A stretch of DNA of 64,000 nucleotides. Source: Ehrlichia sp028752135. Lineage in GTDB: Bacteria > Pseudomonadota > Alphaproteobacteria > Rickettsiales > Anaplasmataceae. The position numbers were made by a program, and so were the translations under genes. Under the pieces are notes generated by a model. It searched no databases and had not been told where the DNA came from. It saw nothing but the letters and a program-made list of their open reading frames with translations. The stretch spans positions 124,001-188,000 of the forward strand of contig CP082782.1 of NCBI GenBank assembly GCA_028752135.1, given 5' to 3'. Below, piece by piece: positions 50,400 through 60,055 of the stretch. Each line of letters starts with the position of its first letter. Positions within the stretch are counted from its first letter, which is position 1.

Positions 50400-51224
50400 A
50401 TGAAAGGGAAGCTACATGACCATCATTTAGTAAGCCCTAGTCCTTGGCCACTGCTCTTTTCTTTTACAATATTAATAACAGCTTTAGGAGCAGTTGGTAC
50501 AATACATGGATCCCATATTGGCAAGCTAATACTTGCAATTGGATTACCATCTGTTAGTGTGGTTCTATATAAATGGTGGAAAGATATAATTACAGAAGCA
50601 ATTAGAGACAATTGTCACACAGAAATTGTAAAAAAAGGTCTTAGGTTAGCTATGGCTGCTCTAATACTTTCGGAAACAATGTTCTTTTTTTGTTTCTTTT
50701 GGTCATTCTTTAAAGCATGGTTATTTCCTGTATACATGTTCGATAACTTAATGCCAGATAAGATTGTAACTTGGCCTCCAAGCGGCATTGTTCGACTTAA
50801 TCCTTGGTCTATACCTTTTTTAAATACTATCATACTTTTACTATCTGGTTGCACATTAACTTGGTCTCACTACTGTTTAATAAACAATGACAATAAGAAT
50901 ACTATAAAAATGTTAGGATTAACCATACTTCTTAGTATTACTTTCTCAACATTCCAAGCTATAGAATACTTACACACGGATTTTTCGTTTCGTGAAACTG
51001 GAGAAAAAGCAATATATTCTTCTAACTTCTACATGATAACAGGGTTTCATGGGGCTCATGTAATAATTGGAACTATATTTTTAATCATATGCTGGCTAAG
51101 AGCAAGAAAAAATCAATTATCCCCAGAAAACCATATTGGTTTTGAGTGTGCAGTATGGTATTGGCACTTTGTTGATGTAATATGGTTGTTGCTATTTGTA
51201 TTTCTGTACTGGATAAGTTCATAA
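50400..51224 (+). CDS. ctaE: cytochrome c oxidase subunit III
   Basis: Core membrane subunit of the aa3-type terminal oxidase. 274 residues with seven predicted helices. Typical start KLHDHHLVSPSPWPLL; further motifs WWKDIITEA, ETMFFFCFFWSFF, WPPSGIVRLNPW, FQAIEYLHTDFSF and, at the end, GFHGAHVIIGTIFLI and WHFVDVIWLLLFVFLYW. All are standard for subunit III. The other subunits are elsewhere. ruvC follows after 7 bp. Confidence 0.97.
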   Translation: MKGKLHDHHLVSPSPWPLLFSFTILITALGAVGTIHGSHIGKLILAIGLPSVSVVLYKWWKDIITEAIRDNCHTEIVKKGLRLAMAALILSETMFFFCFFWSFFKAWLFPVYMFDNLMPDKIVTWPPSGIVRLNPWSIPFLNTIILLLSGCTLTWSHYCLINNDNKNTIKMLGLTILLSITFSTFQAIEYLHTDFSFRETGEKAIYSSNFYMITGFHGAHVIIGTIFLIICWLRARKNQLSPENHIGFECAVWYWHFVDVIWLLLFVFLYWISS

Positions 51225-51231
51225 AATAAGC

Positions 51232-51711
51232 ATGAGAAAAATAATAGGTCTTGACCCTGGATTAAATACTACAGGATGGGGTGTACTGTCTGTAGATGAC
51301 AATAATAATACCTGCCTATTAGGTAATGGAACTATTCTAACAAACAGTAAGGAAAATCTTAGCCAAAGACTTCATAAAATACATATAGAATTTTTAAACA
51401 TTCTTAACAAGTATCAAGTCGATAGTGCATCTATGGAAGAAGTTTTTATAAACAAGAATCCAAAGTCTTCTATATCATTATGTTATGCTAGAGGAATACT
51501 ATTACTAACCTTGAATATTGCAAATGTGCCAGTATTTGAGTATGCAGCAAACTACGTAAAGAAGTCTATAACAGGGAATGGTCATGCAAAAAAGGAACAA
51601 GTACATTTTATGGTTGAAAAAATCCTAAATGTTAAATGCTTAGGTGCTTACGATATATCTGATGCTATAGCTGTAGCCCTATGTCACGCTTATTCTAAAA
51701 AAATACAATAG
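51232..51711 (+). CDS. ruvC: Holliday junction endonuclease RuvC
   Basis: Cuts Holliday junctions in concert with RuvAB. 159 residues, normal. Catalytic acidic residues: Asp in IGLDPGLNTTGWGV, Glu in SMEEVFINKNPKS, and Asp in the C-terminal DISDAIAVALCHA. The DNA-contact region GNGHAKKEQVHFMV is also conserved. It lies 7 bp after ctaE and is convergent with plsY. Confidence 0.97.
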   Translation: MRKIIGLDPGLNTTGWGVLSVDDNNNTCLLGNGTILTNSKENLSQRLHKIHIEFLNILNKYQVDSASMEEVFINKNPKSSISLCYARGILLLTLNIANVPVFEYAANYVKKSITGNGHAKKEQVHFMVEKILNVKCLGAYDISDAIAVALCHAYSKKIQ

Positions 51712-51717
51712 TTTAAA

Positions 51718-52305
51718 TTAAAGCTTTATATTCACTCTATTCTCGTTTCCTTGTATAATTCTTATTATATTGTTAATATGTTGTGCAATAATTAACAAAG
51801 ATATAATTAGGAACACCATAGATACATCTTTTTCATAGTGCATGCATATTATTAATAGGATAAAAGCTGTTGATATAATAGATGATAGAGATGCATACTT
51901 AAATCCAGTAAAAATTACAATCCAGGAAAGTAAAAAACATATGGCAAGTTTGTACTCAATGAATACCAGTGATCCTAATAGAGTAGCTACTCCTTTTCCT
52001 CCTTTAAATAGCAGCCATACAGGAAAAATATGCCCTATAATAGAGAATAAAGCAGATATAAAAACAAAAGTTTTATCTGGAACATAACTATTAGCTAGTG
52101 CAACAGCTATGAATCCTTTTGTTGAGTCTAAAAATAAGGTTAGTAAAGCTAATGCTTTACTTTTTCTAAAAACATTAGTTGCTCCTATATTACCTGATCC
52201 TATTTTTCTAATATCACCTAAACCTCCTAGGCGGGATAATATTAATCCAAATGGTAATGATCCTACTGAATATGATAATATGAGTATGATAATATAGATA
52301 TCCAT
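51718..52305 (-). CDS. plsY: acyl-phosphate glycerol-3-phosphate acyltransferase PlsY
   Basis: Makes lysophosphatidate from acyl-phosphate. 195 residues with five membrane helices. The three family motifs are GSGNIGATNVFR, the Gly-rich FKGGKGVATLLG and, in the last loop, KYASLSSII. It ends 6 bp from the convergent ruvC. It acts before plsC (11.9 kb) in phospholipid synthesis. Confidence 0.96.
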   Translation of the reverse strand: MDIYIIILILSYSVGSLPFGLILSRLGGLGDIRKIGSGNIGATNVFRKSKALALLTLFLDSTKGFIAVALANSYVPDKTFVFISALFSIIGHIFPVWLLFKGGKGVATLLGSLVFIEYKLAICFLLSWIVIFTGFKYASLSSIISTAFILLIICMHYEKDVSMVFLIISLLIIAQHINNIIRIIQGNENRVNIKL

Positions 52306-52393
52306 ATTGTTTTTATTTATAATCCATACTGGAATAATATAAGATTTTTATATTACTTCAATGCTGTTATAATATAAGACACAAAAAAACGTA

Positions 52394-53248
52394 ATGACTA
52401 TGAAAAGTTTGTTCTCAGAAATTATAAATAATGCACTAAAGGAAGATTTGGGAGAAAAAGGTGATATAACTACTAACAGCATATTAAAGGATGAAAAGGT
52501 CAACTTTGCTATTAACGCAAGGGAAGATCTAGTAGTTTGTGGTCTTCCAATATTAGAAGAAATATTTAATATGAATAAGCATTATATTTGCTATGAAGTG
52601 CATAGGAAAGATGGAGAACTAATAAATAAGAATAGTACATTAGTAAGTGGAGAAGCATTAGCTGTACGCTTAATGCCAATTGAAAGGGTAATTTTAAACT
52701 TTATCCAACATGCTTCTGGAATAGCATCAATTACTAGACAGTTTGTTGAAGAAATAGCTGGAACAAAAGCAAAAATTCGTAGTACTAGAAAAACTACCCC
52801 AGGATTAAGGATACTGGATAAATATTCAGTATATATTGGTGGTGGAGAAAATTATAGAAGCAGCTTACACGATGGTATTCTAATCAAAGATAATCATATA
52901 GCTAGCTGTGGAAGTATAACTCTAGCTATACAAAGACTTAAAATGAATTTAAAAAATGAATATATTGCTATTGAGTGTGATAATATTGCTCAAGTTGAAG
53001 AATCACTGTCTAATAACGTGGACATGATTTTATTGGACAATATGAGTATTGCAGAAATAAAAAAAGCAGTAGATATAGTCAATGGTAGATCAATTTTAGA
53101 AGTCTCTGGGTGTGTAAATATAAGAAATGTAAGGAATATTGCCCTAACAGGAGTAGACTACATTTCTATTGGATGTATAACTAACTCTTTCAAAAGTAAA
53201 GATATAGGCCTAGACATTCAATATAATAATAATGAGCATTTAGTATAG
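52394..53248 (+). CDS. nadC: nicotinate-nucleotide pyrophosphorylase (carboxylating)
   Basis: Converts quinolinate and PRPP to nicotinate mononucleotide. 284 residues. Phosphate- and quinolinate-binding residues are seen in KIRSTRKTTPGLRILDKYSV and GGENYRSSLHDGILIKDNHI. The barrel C-terminal part has AIECDNIAQVEES, ILLDNMS and EVSGCVNIRNV. The start is ATG 52394; an alternative ATG at 52400 would remove two residues. It is the next enzyme after NadA (44.0-45.0 kb), though not in the same operon. Confidence 0.97.
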   Translation: MTMKSLFSEIINNALKEDLGEKGDITTNSILKDEKVNFAINAREDLVVCGLPILEEIFNMNKHYICYEVHRKDGELINKNSTLVSGEALAVRLMPIERVILNFIQHASGIASITRQFVEEIAGTKAKIRSTRKTTPGLRILDKYSVYIGGGENYRSSLHDGILIKDNHIASCGSITLAIQRLKMNLKNEYIAIECDNIAQVEESLSNNVDMILLDNMSIAEIKKAVDIVNGRSILEVSGCVNIRNVRNIALTGVDYISIGCITNSFKSKDIGLDIQYNNNEHLV

Positions 53249-53277
53249 TTTGTTTTAACTTGTAATTATACAGAAAT

Positions 53278-54423
53278 TCAGCTAGACCTGATATCTTTCC
53301 AGAAACTTTTTACTTTTTGAAAGAAGCCAGTAGACTGAGGATTGCAATCAACATTAGTCTCTTCATCAAATTTCTTTAATAATTCCTTTTGTTCTTTTGT
53401 TAAATTTACAGGAATTTCTACAGTTACTTGTATATACATATCTCCTCTTTTTGAAGAATTTATAACCGGCATTCCCTTTTCTTTTAACCTTAATTTATCT
53501 CCACTCTGTGATCCTTCAGGTACTTTGACTTTTGTCCATGTACCATCTATAGATGGCATTTCTATATTTCCTCCTAATGCAGCAGTAGTCATCTTTATAG
53601 GAACATTGCAATAAAGATCAGATCCAACACGTGTGAAGAATTTATGTTTTTTTATGTTTGAGTAAACATATAAATCTCCACTTCTTGCTCCTCTATAACC
53701 TGCTTCTCCTTTACCATTTAACCTAATCTTATTTCCGCTTTCTATACCTTTTGGAATTGTTACAAGTAAATTTACTTCATCTCTTATGCGACCACTTCCA
53801 GAACATTTTTTACATTTGTTTTGAATTATTTCTCCTTCACCATTACATACATGGCAAGTTCTTTCTATTGTAAAAAATCCTTGTTGTGTTCTAATATTAC
53901 CAGCACCATGACAAGTACTGCATTGTGCAGACTTTGCTGAACCTTCACTTCCAGATCCACTACAACTAGAACACTTTATGTAGGTAACGTAGCTTATAGG
54001 AACCTTCTTTCCATTAAATGAATCTTCTAGAGTTATTTCTATATCGAACCTTAAATCTGATCCTACAGCTTCACTACTTTGTCTTTTTGATGATCCTCTT
54101 CCACCTCTAAATCCTCCACCAAAAAGATCATTAAATATATCAGAAAAATCAGTAGAAAAACCACTGTTAAAATCAAATCCTCCTCTTCCTGATGATCCAC
54201 TGAAAGCGTTGTGCCCATATTTGTCATATGCTGCTCTCTTGTCTTGATCTATAAGAACATCGTATGCTTCTGACAATTCTTTAAATTTTTCTTCTGCTTC
54301 TTTATTACCAGGATTTTTGTCAGGATGATACTTTAGTGCCATTTTTCTATAAGCTTTTTTTATTTCTTCAGGTGTTGCACTTTTACTCACACCTAACAAA
54401 TCGTAATAGTCGCTTTTGCTCAT
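53278..54423 (-). CDS. dnaJ: chaperone DnaJ
   Basis: Hsp40 co-chaperone of DnaK. 381 residues. J domain at residues 1-70 with KYHPDKNPGN (HPD). A Gly/Phe-rich linker follows (GGFDFNSGFSTDF). Next is a zinc-binding region with four CxxCxGxG-type repeats: CSSCSGSG, CSTCHGAG, CHVCNGEG and CKKCSGSG. The C-terminal substrate domains end with FFQKVKSFWKDI. It is full-length and stands alone downstream of glyS. Confidence 0.98.
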   Translation of the reverse strand: MSKSDYYDLLGVSKSATPEEIKKAYRKMALKYHPDKNPGNKEAEEKFKELSEAYDVLIDQDKRAAYDKYGHNAFSGSSGRGGFDFNSGFSTDFSDIFNDLFGGGFRGGRGSSKRQSSEAVGSDLRFDIEITLEDSFNGKKVPISYVTYIKCSSCSGSGSEGSAKSAQCSTCHGAGNIRTQQGFFTIERTCHVCNGEGEIIQNKCKKCSGSGRIRDEVNLLVTIPKGIESGNKIRLNGKGEAGYRGARSGDLYVYSNIKKHKFFTRVGSDLYCNVPIKMTTAALGGNIEMPSIDGTWTKVKVPEGSQSGDKLRLKEKGMPVINSSKRGDMYIQVTVEIPVNLTKEQKELLKKFDEETNVDCNPQSTGFFQKVKSFWKDIRSS

Positions 54424-54495
54424 ACTAGTTCTTCTTTCTTAATTGAGTATTAGGTAAAATATTTATATACGATTTTCACAAAATTCAAGACTTAC

Positions 54496-56604
54496 TTATG
54501 TGTATTTTTTAATCTTACTAAAATCTGTTACTATATTGAATATGTAAAAAGCAATTCTAGCAAGAGAAAGCCTATTTTTGCATGAACTTTTGTTTATAGG
54601 ATCGTTTATTTTTATATTATCCATAAAATTATTGACATAGCAACTAAAATCATAAAGATTGTCTAATGACTCTTCAAATTTGTTCTCTTTGACTAATTTT
54701 TTTATGTTACCTTTTTGATATCTAACTTCTTTGTATAAATCAATTTCTTCTCTTGTTAATAGAAGCTTTTTATTGCATTTATGTTTTTTAATGTTGATAG
54801 TGTTGTCTTCTTTTATCATTATATTATTAAGCCTTTTGTATGCTTTCATTATTTCGTTTCCCTTTTTAGTAGGTATGTACTTATTAAGAATTGCAGATTC
54901 TACTTTTATTAGTAGTAAGTTATTGAATTTTTTATTTTCAATCACTGCATTTATTATATCTTCTTTTATTCCTTCTTCTTTTAACATTACTTTAAATCTG
55001 TTTGAACAAAACTCTAATACAGAAGAAATAATGTTCTTTTTTCTATTTGTTCTTGATATTACGTCCTTAATTTTATTAATAGCTTTTTTTTCTATCAATG
55101 CATATGAATACAAAGATACAGACTTTTCTATTAGTAGTCTTATTGGTATATTGAGGTTATTTTCAACTATTATTCTGATAATAGATATAGCCATCCTCCT
55201 CATTGAAAAAGGATCTCGAGAACTAGTAACTTGTTCTCCTGCAACTATCATTCCAACTAAACTGTCAACTTTATCTGCTATTGATACAGCTATTGCTATA
55301 GGGGAAGAAGGACATTTTCTTTTTGGGTTTGTGGGCTCATAATGATCAACTATAAATTCTGCTATTTCTGGTGATTCGTTAAAATAAGAAGCATAATATC
55401 CTCCCATAATTCCCTGTAATTCAGGAAATTCTTTTACAGCTAGTGTTGATAAATCAAACTTGGATAACATTGCTGTTCTTTCGACCTTTATCAGTGAAGA
55501 GTGTGGTATCCATATAGAAATATATTTTGATAAAGCTACAATACGATTAACTTTTTCAAAAACAGATCCAAGTTTTGCGTGGAAAACTATGTGTTTTAAT
55601 TTTTCTATGTAGTAGTTGATGTTATATTCCTTATCTTTTTTTATTAAGAAACTTGCATCTACCAATCTAGCATTTAATACGTTATTATGGCCTTGTACTA
55701 TATTGTCATTTGATATAGTAGATATTGTTATAAAATTTGTAATTTTATTGTCTGTAAAGACAGCTAAATATTTTTGGTGATTATGCATTACACTTAATAT
55801 TAACTCTTTTGGTAGTTCAGAAAATTTTTTGTCTACTGATCCTAATATAACTACTGGGTATTCTAAAGTTCCGTTTAGCTTACTGATGAGTTTTTGATTA
55901 CTTTCACAAACTAACTTATTGTTTTTAGTTAAATTTTCTATTTGATCTAATATGAATTTGAGTCTTTCCTTATGACATAAAATTACATTATTGTTTTTTA
56001 ATTGTGAGTTATAAGAGTCGAAGTCCTTTACTTGAAAAAACTCTTTGTTTGTAAATCTATTGCCCATTGATTTATTGTTTGCTTCCATATCAGCAAATTT
56101 TACTGGTAATACTTTCCCATTAAGTATGCATAGTATGTTTATTATGGGGCGAACCCAATATGTTTTTCCACTTCCCCATCTCATTTTTTTATCCCAGGGA
56201 AAATTATGTAGCATGTTTTCTATAATGTGTGAAAGAGTATTCTCTATGTTTGTTTCTGTATTGTTATTTAGTTCAGCGTAGTAGAATTCATCATTACCAA
56301 CTTTGCAAATTAAAAGATCGCTTAATTTCTTATCTACTTTCTTTAAAAAACCTTCTATAGAGACTTTATCTGCTGTTACTTTTGGTCCTTTTATTTTTGA
56401 TATAATGCTTGAATAATTATTGATTATATTGCTTATGTGTATAGTTAATCTATTTGGAGTTACAAATACGTTTACATTATCAAAACCAATGTTATGACGA
56501 TTTAATTCTTTTTTTATATGGGAATCTATGTATACATAAGCACTGTTCTGCATTTCAGGGGGTATTTCTTCTGATAAGCATTCAAATAACAATTCTAAAG
56601 GCAT
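54496..56604 (-). CDS. glyS: glycyl-tRNA synthetase beta subunit
   Basis: Tetrameric alpha2-beta2 glycyl-tRNA synthetase; the beta subunit supplies tRNA binding. 702 residues, normal. Start MPLELLFECLSEEIPPEMQ. Conserved patches are VTPNRLTIHI, FPWDKKMRWG, LDASFLI-like ARLVDASFLIKKD and HAKLGSVFEKVNRI. FPELQGIMGGYYA and a C-terminal region with GEQVTSSRDPFSMRR are also present. It lies 15 bp after glyQ on the same strand. Confidence 0.97.
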   Translation of the reverse strand: MPLELLFECLSEEIPPEMQNSAYVYIDSHIKKELNRHNIGFDNVNVFVTPNRLTIHISNIINNYSSIISKIKGPKVTADKVSIEGFLKKVDKKLSDLLICKVGNDEFYYAELNNNTETNIENTLSHIIENMLHNFPWDKKMRWGSGKTYWVRPIINILCILNGKVLPVKFADMEANNKSMGNRFTNKEFFQVKDFDSYNSQLKNNNVILCHKERLKFILDQIENLTKNNKLVCESNQKLISKLNGTLEYPVVILGSVDKKFSELPKELILSVMHNHQKYLAVFTDNKITNFITISTISNDNIVQGHNNVLNARLVDASFLIKKDKEYNINYYIEKLKHIVFHAKLGSVFEKVNRIVALSKYISIWIPHSSLIKVERTAMLSKFDLSTLAVKEFPELQGIMGGYYASYFNESPEIAEFIVDHYEPTNPKRKCPSSPIAIAVSIADKVDSLVGMIVAGEQVTSSRDPFSMRRMAISIIRIIVENNLNIPIRLLIEKSVSLYSYALIEKKAINKIKDVISRTNRKKNIISSVLEFCSNRFKVMLKEEGIKEDIINAVIENKKFNNLLLIKVESAILNKYIPTKKGNEIMKAYKRLNNIMIKEDNTINIKKHKCNKKLLLTREEIDLYKEVRYQKGNIKKLVKENKFEESLDNLYDFSCYVNNFMDNIKINDPINKSSCKNRLSLARIAFYIFNIVTDFSKIKKYT

Positions 56605-56619
56605 GTCGTTTTACTTATT

Positions 56620-57477
56620 TTAATGACACTGAGTATATAAGCTACAACATAAATTTGCAAGTTTGCGTACGCGTAATATATATGATGCTCGCTCATTTAC
56701 TCCAATAACTCCACGAGACTCTAATAAATTAAGTATATGACTTGCTTTTGTGCAAATATCGTATGCAGCTAGTGGTAGTTTTTTCTCTATTAAAGAAATG
56801 CATATTTGTTCAGCTTCATTAAACTGTCTAAAAAGAATGTCTGTGTCGTAGTAATCTAATGCTAACTTAGAAAATTCATATTCACGTTGTTTAAATACAT
56901 CACCATAAGTTGTTCCATGATCATCCCATAGTATTTTATAAACATCATCTACATTTTGAACAATCATGGCTATTCTTTCTAAACCGTAAGCAATTTCTCC
57001 AGGAACTAAAGAGCATTCAATACCTCCTACTTGTTGCATATAGGTGAACTGAGTTATTTCCATGCCATTACAAGTTACTTCCCATCCAAGTCCCCAAGCA
57101 CCAATACTTGGATTTTCCCAGTCGTCTTCTATAAATTTTATATCATGGGTATTAATTGATATACCTATTTTTTCTAAACTTTTTAGATAGTCAGACTGTA
57201 ATTCTGTACTAGATGGCTTTATTAGTACTTGATATTGATGGTGTTGATATAAACGGTTTGGATTATCACCATATCTTCCATCAGAAGGCCTAATAACAGG
57301 TTGAACATAAGCTAGTTTTGATGGCTTCTTTGATATAGCTGTCATTGAGGTTGCTGGGTGAAGAGTTGCTGCTCCTAACTCAGAAGTATATGGTTGAAAT
57401 ATTGTACATCCATAACTTTCCCAATAACTTTGTAAAATTCTTATAATACTTTGAAAATTCACAAAACATATAACCAA
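56620..57477 (-). CDS. glyQ: glycyl-tRNA synthetase alpha subunit
   Basis: Catalytic subunit, class II aminoacyl-tRNA synthetase fold. 285 residues from the ATG at 57477. Most family members begin at M-N-F-Q, which here is a GTG at 57462, so the true protein may be five residues shorter. Motifs: WESYGCTIFQPY, ELGAATLHPATSM, YVQPVIRPSDGRYGDNPNRLY, GAWGLGWEVTCNGMEITQFTY and GIECSLVPGEIAYGLERIAM. It is the first gene of a glyQ-glyS unit. Confidence 0.97.
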   Translation of the reverse strand: MVICFVNFQSIIRILQSYWESYGCTIFQPYTSELGAATLHPATSMTAISKKPSKLAYVQPVIRPSDGRYGDNPNRLYQHHQYQVLIKPSSTELQSDYLKSLEKIGISINTHDIKFIEDDWENPSIGAWGLGWEVTCNGMEITQFTYMQQVGGIECSLVPGEIAYGLERIAMIVQNVDDVYKILWDDHGTTYGDVFKQREYEFSKLALDYYDTDILFRQFNEAEQICISLIEKKLPLAAYDICTKASHILNLLESRGVIGVNERASYILRVRKLANLCCSLYTQCH

Positions 57478-57702
57478 TCCTAATTACTGCTATTATAGAA
57501 GAATAATGTAAAATTATACAAGGTTTATTTTTTTATATGTTATTAATTTATTTATCATATATTTGAGTTATTTATATAAAATAATATTAGTTTTTATTAA
57601 TTATGATATAAAAAATAATGTTCTGCATGTTTTGTAAATATTTTGATTTTTTCTTGCATTTTTTATCTATAAGTATAATCTCTGTTAATCATGAGGTAAG
57701 AT

Positions 57703-57731
57703 TTGCTAATTACTATCGTAGCTAGTATTTT
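57703..57731 (+). promoter_or_regulatory. predicted promoter for tRNA-Gln
   Basis: TTGCTA (57703-57708) and TATTTT (57726-57731) with 17-bp spacing, 9 bp before the tRNA 5' end. Spacing is good but the match to consensus is moderate. Confidence 0.35.
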
Positions 57732-57740
57732 TGGTATAGA

Positions 57741-57815
57741 TGGGATGTCGCCAAGTGGTAAGGCAACGGTTTTTGATACCGTCATTCGAAGGTTCGAGTC
57801 CTTCCATCCCAGCCA
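57741..57815 (+). tRNA. tRNA-Gln (TTG anticodon)
   Basis: Acceptor stem TGGGATG/CATCCCA, D-arm with AAGTGGTAAGGC, anticodon loop TTTTGAT with anticodon TTG, T-arm AGGTTCGAGTCCT, discriminator G and encoded CCA (57813-57815). Confidence 0.96.
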
Positions 57816-57845
57816 TATTTTGAGTAGCTTTTATGTAGTAGCCTT

Positions 57846-58301
57846 ATGTTTTTTTACAGGTATATGTTGTTTTCTTTTATATTGAGAAATATAAAGAATG
57901 TTTTTATTAGACTGTGCTTCCTTGCAGTATTTCTTTACTTTTCTTCTTTCATCTTTATAGCTATGAAGGAAGGAATTAGTGTAGCTTTTGCATATAAGGA
58001 TCCTAAGAATGTTGCTATTTATATTTATAAGTATTTAAAGTGGTGTTATTATAATCCTGATTTGGTTACATATTCTATTATTTTTAAAACGTGTATATCA
58101 TTAGGTATACCTTTTTGGATATGTTTGAAAATTTCTAAGTTTAATTGGAATAATTTTTCTAAATCTTTGAGTAAATATGTATTTTCTATATTTAAAAAAA
58201 ATACTTATAATACAGAAAATTTGGAAAATAATACTGGTAATCATAATGTTATCCAACATGATTATCGTGAGGAAATTTATAACATAAAAAAGAAGCAATG
58301 A
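57846..58301 (+). CDS. hypothetical membrane protein
   Basis: 151 residues, not recognised. Two hydrophobic segments: residues 21-41 (IRLCFLAVFLYFSSFIFIAM) and about 79-95 (IIFKTCISLGIPFWICL). A basic, Asn-rich cytosolic tail follows. ATG 57846 is taken; Met 7 (MLFSFILRN) is an alternative. The gene starts 31 bp after tRNA-Gln and its stop overlaps the start of a 36-codon frame (ATGA). Confidence 0.6.
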   Translation: MFFYRYMLFSFILRNIKNVFIRLCFLAVFLYFSSFIFIAMKEGISVAFAYKDPKNVAIYIYKYLKWCYYNPDLVTYSIIFKTCISLGIPFWICLKISKFNWNNFSKSLSKYVFSIFKKNTYNTENLENNTGNHNVIQHDYREEIYNIKKKQ

Positions 58302-58408
58302 TGAACATTGAAAAATCTGTAAATAAAATGATTTCAGAAGTTTTGTGTGTAAGAGATAAAAAAATAAGTAAAAATTGTGATGATATCAATAATAATAAAA
58401 CTAGTTGA
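58298..58408 (+). CDS. possible 36-residue peptide
   Basis: A short frame that starts in an ATGA overlap with the membrane-protein gene and ends 8 bp inside the 3' end of ubiH on the other strand. It is polar, Lys/Asn-rich and has two Cys (VLCVRDKK, KNCDD). There is no motif. The start overlap suggests translational coupling; it could equally be chance. Confidence 0.25.
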   Translation: MMNIEKSVNKMISEVLCVRDKKISKNCDDINNNKTS

Positions 58409-59570
58409 ATTTTCCTATCCCCATAGCATGTTTTATCATAAATTTCTTTATAGTTTGCGAATTTTCAGCTATGGCTAATCCAACTCTTCTTGTAGCTTTT
58501 GCTATACAAGATTTTCTAGTAAATATTTTATCTATAAATGTAGTAAAAACTGCCATAGAAAAGTTGTCAAAATATCTATCATATGAAAAGTTTTTTAATA
58601 CGTAATTACTTCCTATATCTATGCCATATTGCTTTGCTGATTTTATATTACTTACTAGTTTATCTATATCTCTTATACCCAAATTTAACCCTTGACCTGC
58701 TATAGGATGTATGGAATGGGCAGCATCACCTATTAATATAAATCTATTTTTATATAAATGTTTAGCAAATACTAAGCTTAAAGGAAAACATTTTATTTTG
58801 CTATCTAATTTTATGTCTCTTAAATAAGGGCTACATCTTTTCTCAAGCTCTATCATGAAATCTTTTTTACTTAATTTCATAATCATATTGCTTATATCTG
58901 TTTTATTTGTCAAAACCATAGAAGATCTATACCCATTGTAAAGGGGAAGTATAGCAACAGGTCCTCCATGAAAAAAATGTTCTATAGCTAAATTATTATG
59001 ATTGTTTGTGTGCTTTACATTGCAAATAATACTACTTTGGGAGTAGTCGTAGTTAATAGATGGTATATCAAATATTTTCCTTAAATTTGAATTTTTACCT
59101 TCAGCAGATATTAATAGTGATGTTGTTAGTGTTGTATTATCTGTTAATTCTATTCTTACTAAATCATCTGTAGTATTTATTGATTTATATATGCATTCAG
59201 AATACAAATCTAACTTGTTTATGTGTTTCTTAAAAGCGTTACATAAGAATTTACTTTCTACAATATATCCCATAGGATTATCGCTTACAGATTTATGATT
59301 GTAATGTACAAATATTGGACTATCTTCATCTTTTATTAGAATATCCAATATAGGACAAGATTCTTTTATATGATTCCATATATTAAATTTATCTAGTATT
59401 TCTTGAGATTTTCTTGATAAAGCAAATACTCTGTCTTTTGGTATTGATGATAAAATTTTGTTCTTATCTATTAAAGCTATTGATAATGAAAGCTGATTTA
59501 ATATTATTGCTGTAAGTATTCCATTTATTCCTGCACCTGAAATAACTACATCATAATATTTGTTACTCAT
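58401..59570 (-). CDS. UbiH/UbiF-family FAD-dependent ubiquinone hydroxylase
   Basis: Ring hydroxylation in ubiquinone synthesis; peripheral membrane flavoprotein. 389 residues. Motifs: dinucleotide-binding ISGAGINGILTAIIL, DRVFALSRKSQEIL (the FAD-dependent hydroxylase second motif), SAEGKNSNLRKIF and FILIGDAAHSIHPIAGQGLNLGIRD (the GD motif). UbiH, UbiF and UbiI share these features, so which carbon is hydroxylated cannot be read from sequence alone. Confidence 0.92.
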   Translation of the reverse strand: MSNKYYDVVISGAGINGILTAIILNQLSLSIALIDKNKILSSIPKDRVFALSRKSQEILDKFNIWNHIKESCPILDILIKDEDSPIFVHYNHKSVSDNPMGYIVESKFLCNAFKKHINKLDLYSECIYKSINTTDDLVRIELTDNTTLTTSLLISAEGKNSNLRKIFDIPSINYDYSQSSIICNVKHTNNHNNLAIEHFFHGGPVAILPLYNGYRSSMVLTNKTDISNMIMKLSKKDFMIELEKRCSPYLRDIKLDSKIKCFPLSLVFAKHLYKNRFILIGDAAHSIHPIAGQGLNLGIRDIDKLVSNIKSAKQYGIDIGSNYVLKNFSYDRYFDNFSMAVFTTFIDKIFTRKSCIAKATRRVGLAIAENSQTIKKFMIKHAMGIGKFN

Positions 59571-59639
59571 AAGAATGTAATTTAATAAGTAGATAAAAAA
59601 TATTACTGAATAAAAATAAATAATTATTAAAATTAATGG

Positions 59640-59713
59640 CGTGTCCGAAGGGATTCGAACCCATGACCAACAGCTTAGAAGGCTGATGCTCTATCCAGCT
59701 GAGCTACGGACAC
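59640..59713 (-). tRNA. tRNA-Arg (TCT anticodon)
   Basis: On the minus strand: acceptor stem GTGTCCG/CGGACAC, D-arm GCTCAGCTGGATAGAGC, anticodon stem CAGCC around loop TTCTAAG with anticodon TCT, and T-arm GGGTTCGAATCCC. CCA is encoded just beyond the discriminator (59639-59637). Confidence 0.95.
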
Positions 59714-60055
59714 AACTACAGAATGTTACTTTAATTAACTTATTTGTCAAGTTTATCGATTTTTTTGATATAGAAGTAAGTATATTTTGTAATTAAAAAA
59801 CAGTTTTGTATTTTATGTTTAAGTTAATAAATCAACATTGATATAGTTATAAAATGCCAAAGTATATAAAAAATTGTATTATGTTGTGCTCTGCTAATAT
59901 TTTAAGCTTGTAATACAATAGTAGATATAATTTATTACATTAGTAAACAACTTACTATTTGTAAAAATATGGATACATTGAAGTAATTGGATATATGTAT
60001 TGTTTAGTTATTTCATATTTGATACCATAAAGATTTTTGAGTTTATATTTTTAAG
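59714..60055. other. gap upstream of metK
   Basis: About 340 bp of non-coding, G/T-skewed sequence. No SAM-riboswitch-like structure or other element is recognised. Confidence 0.45.
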
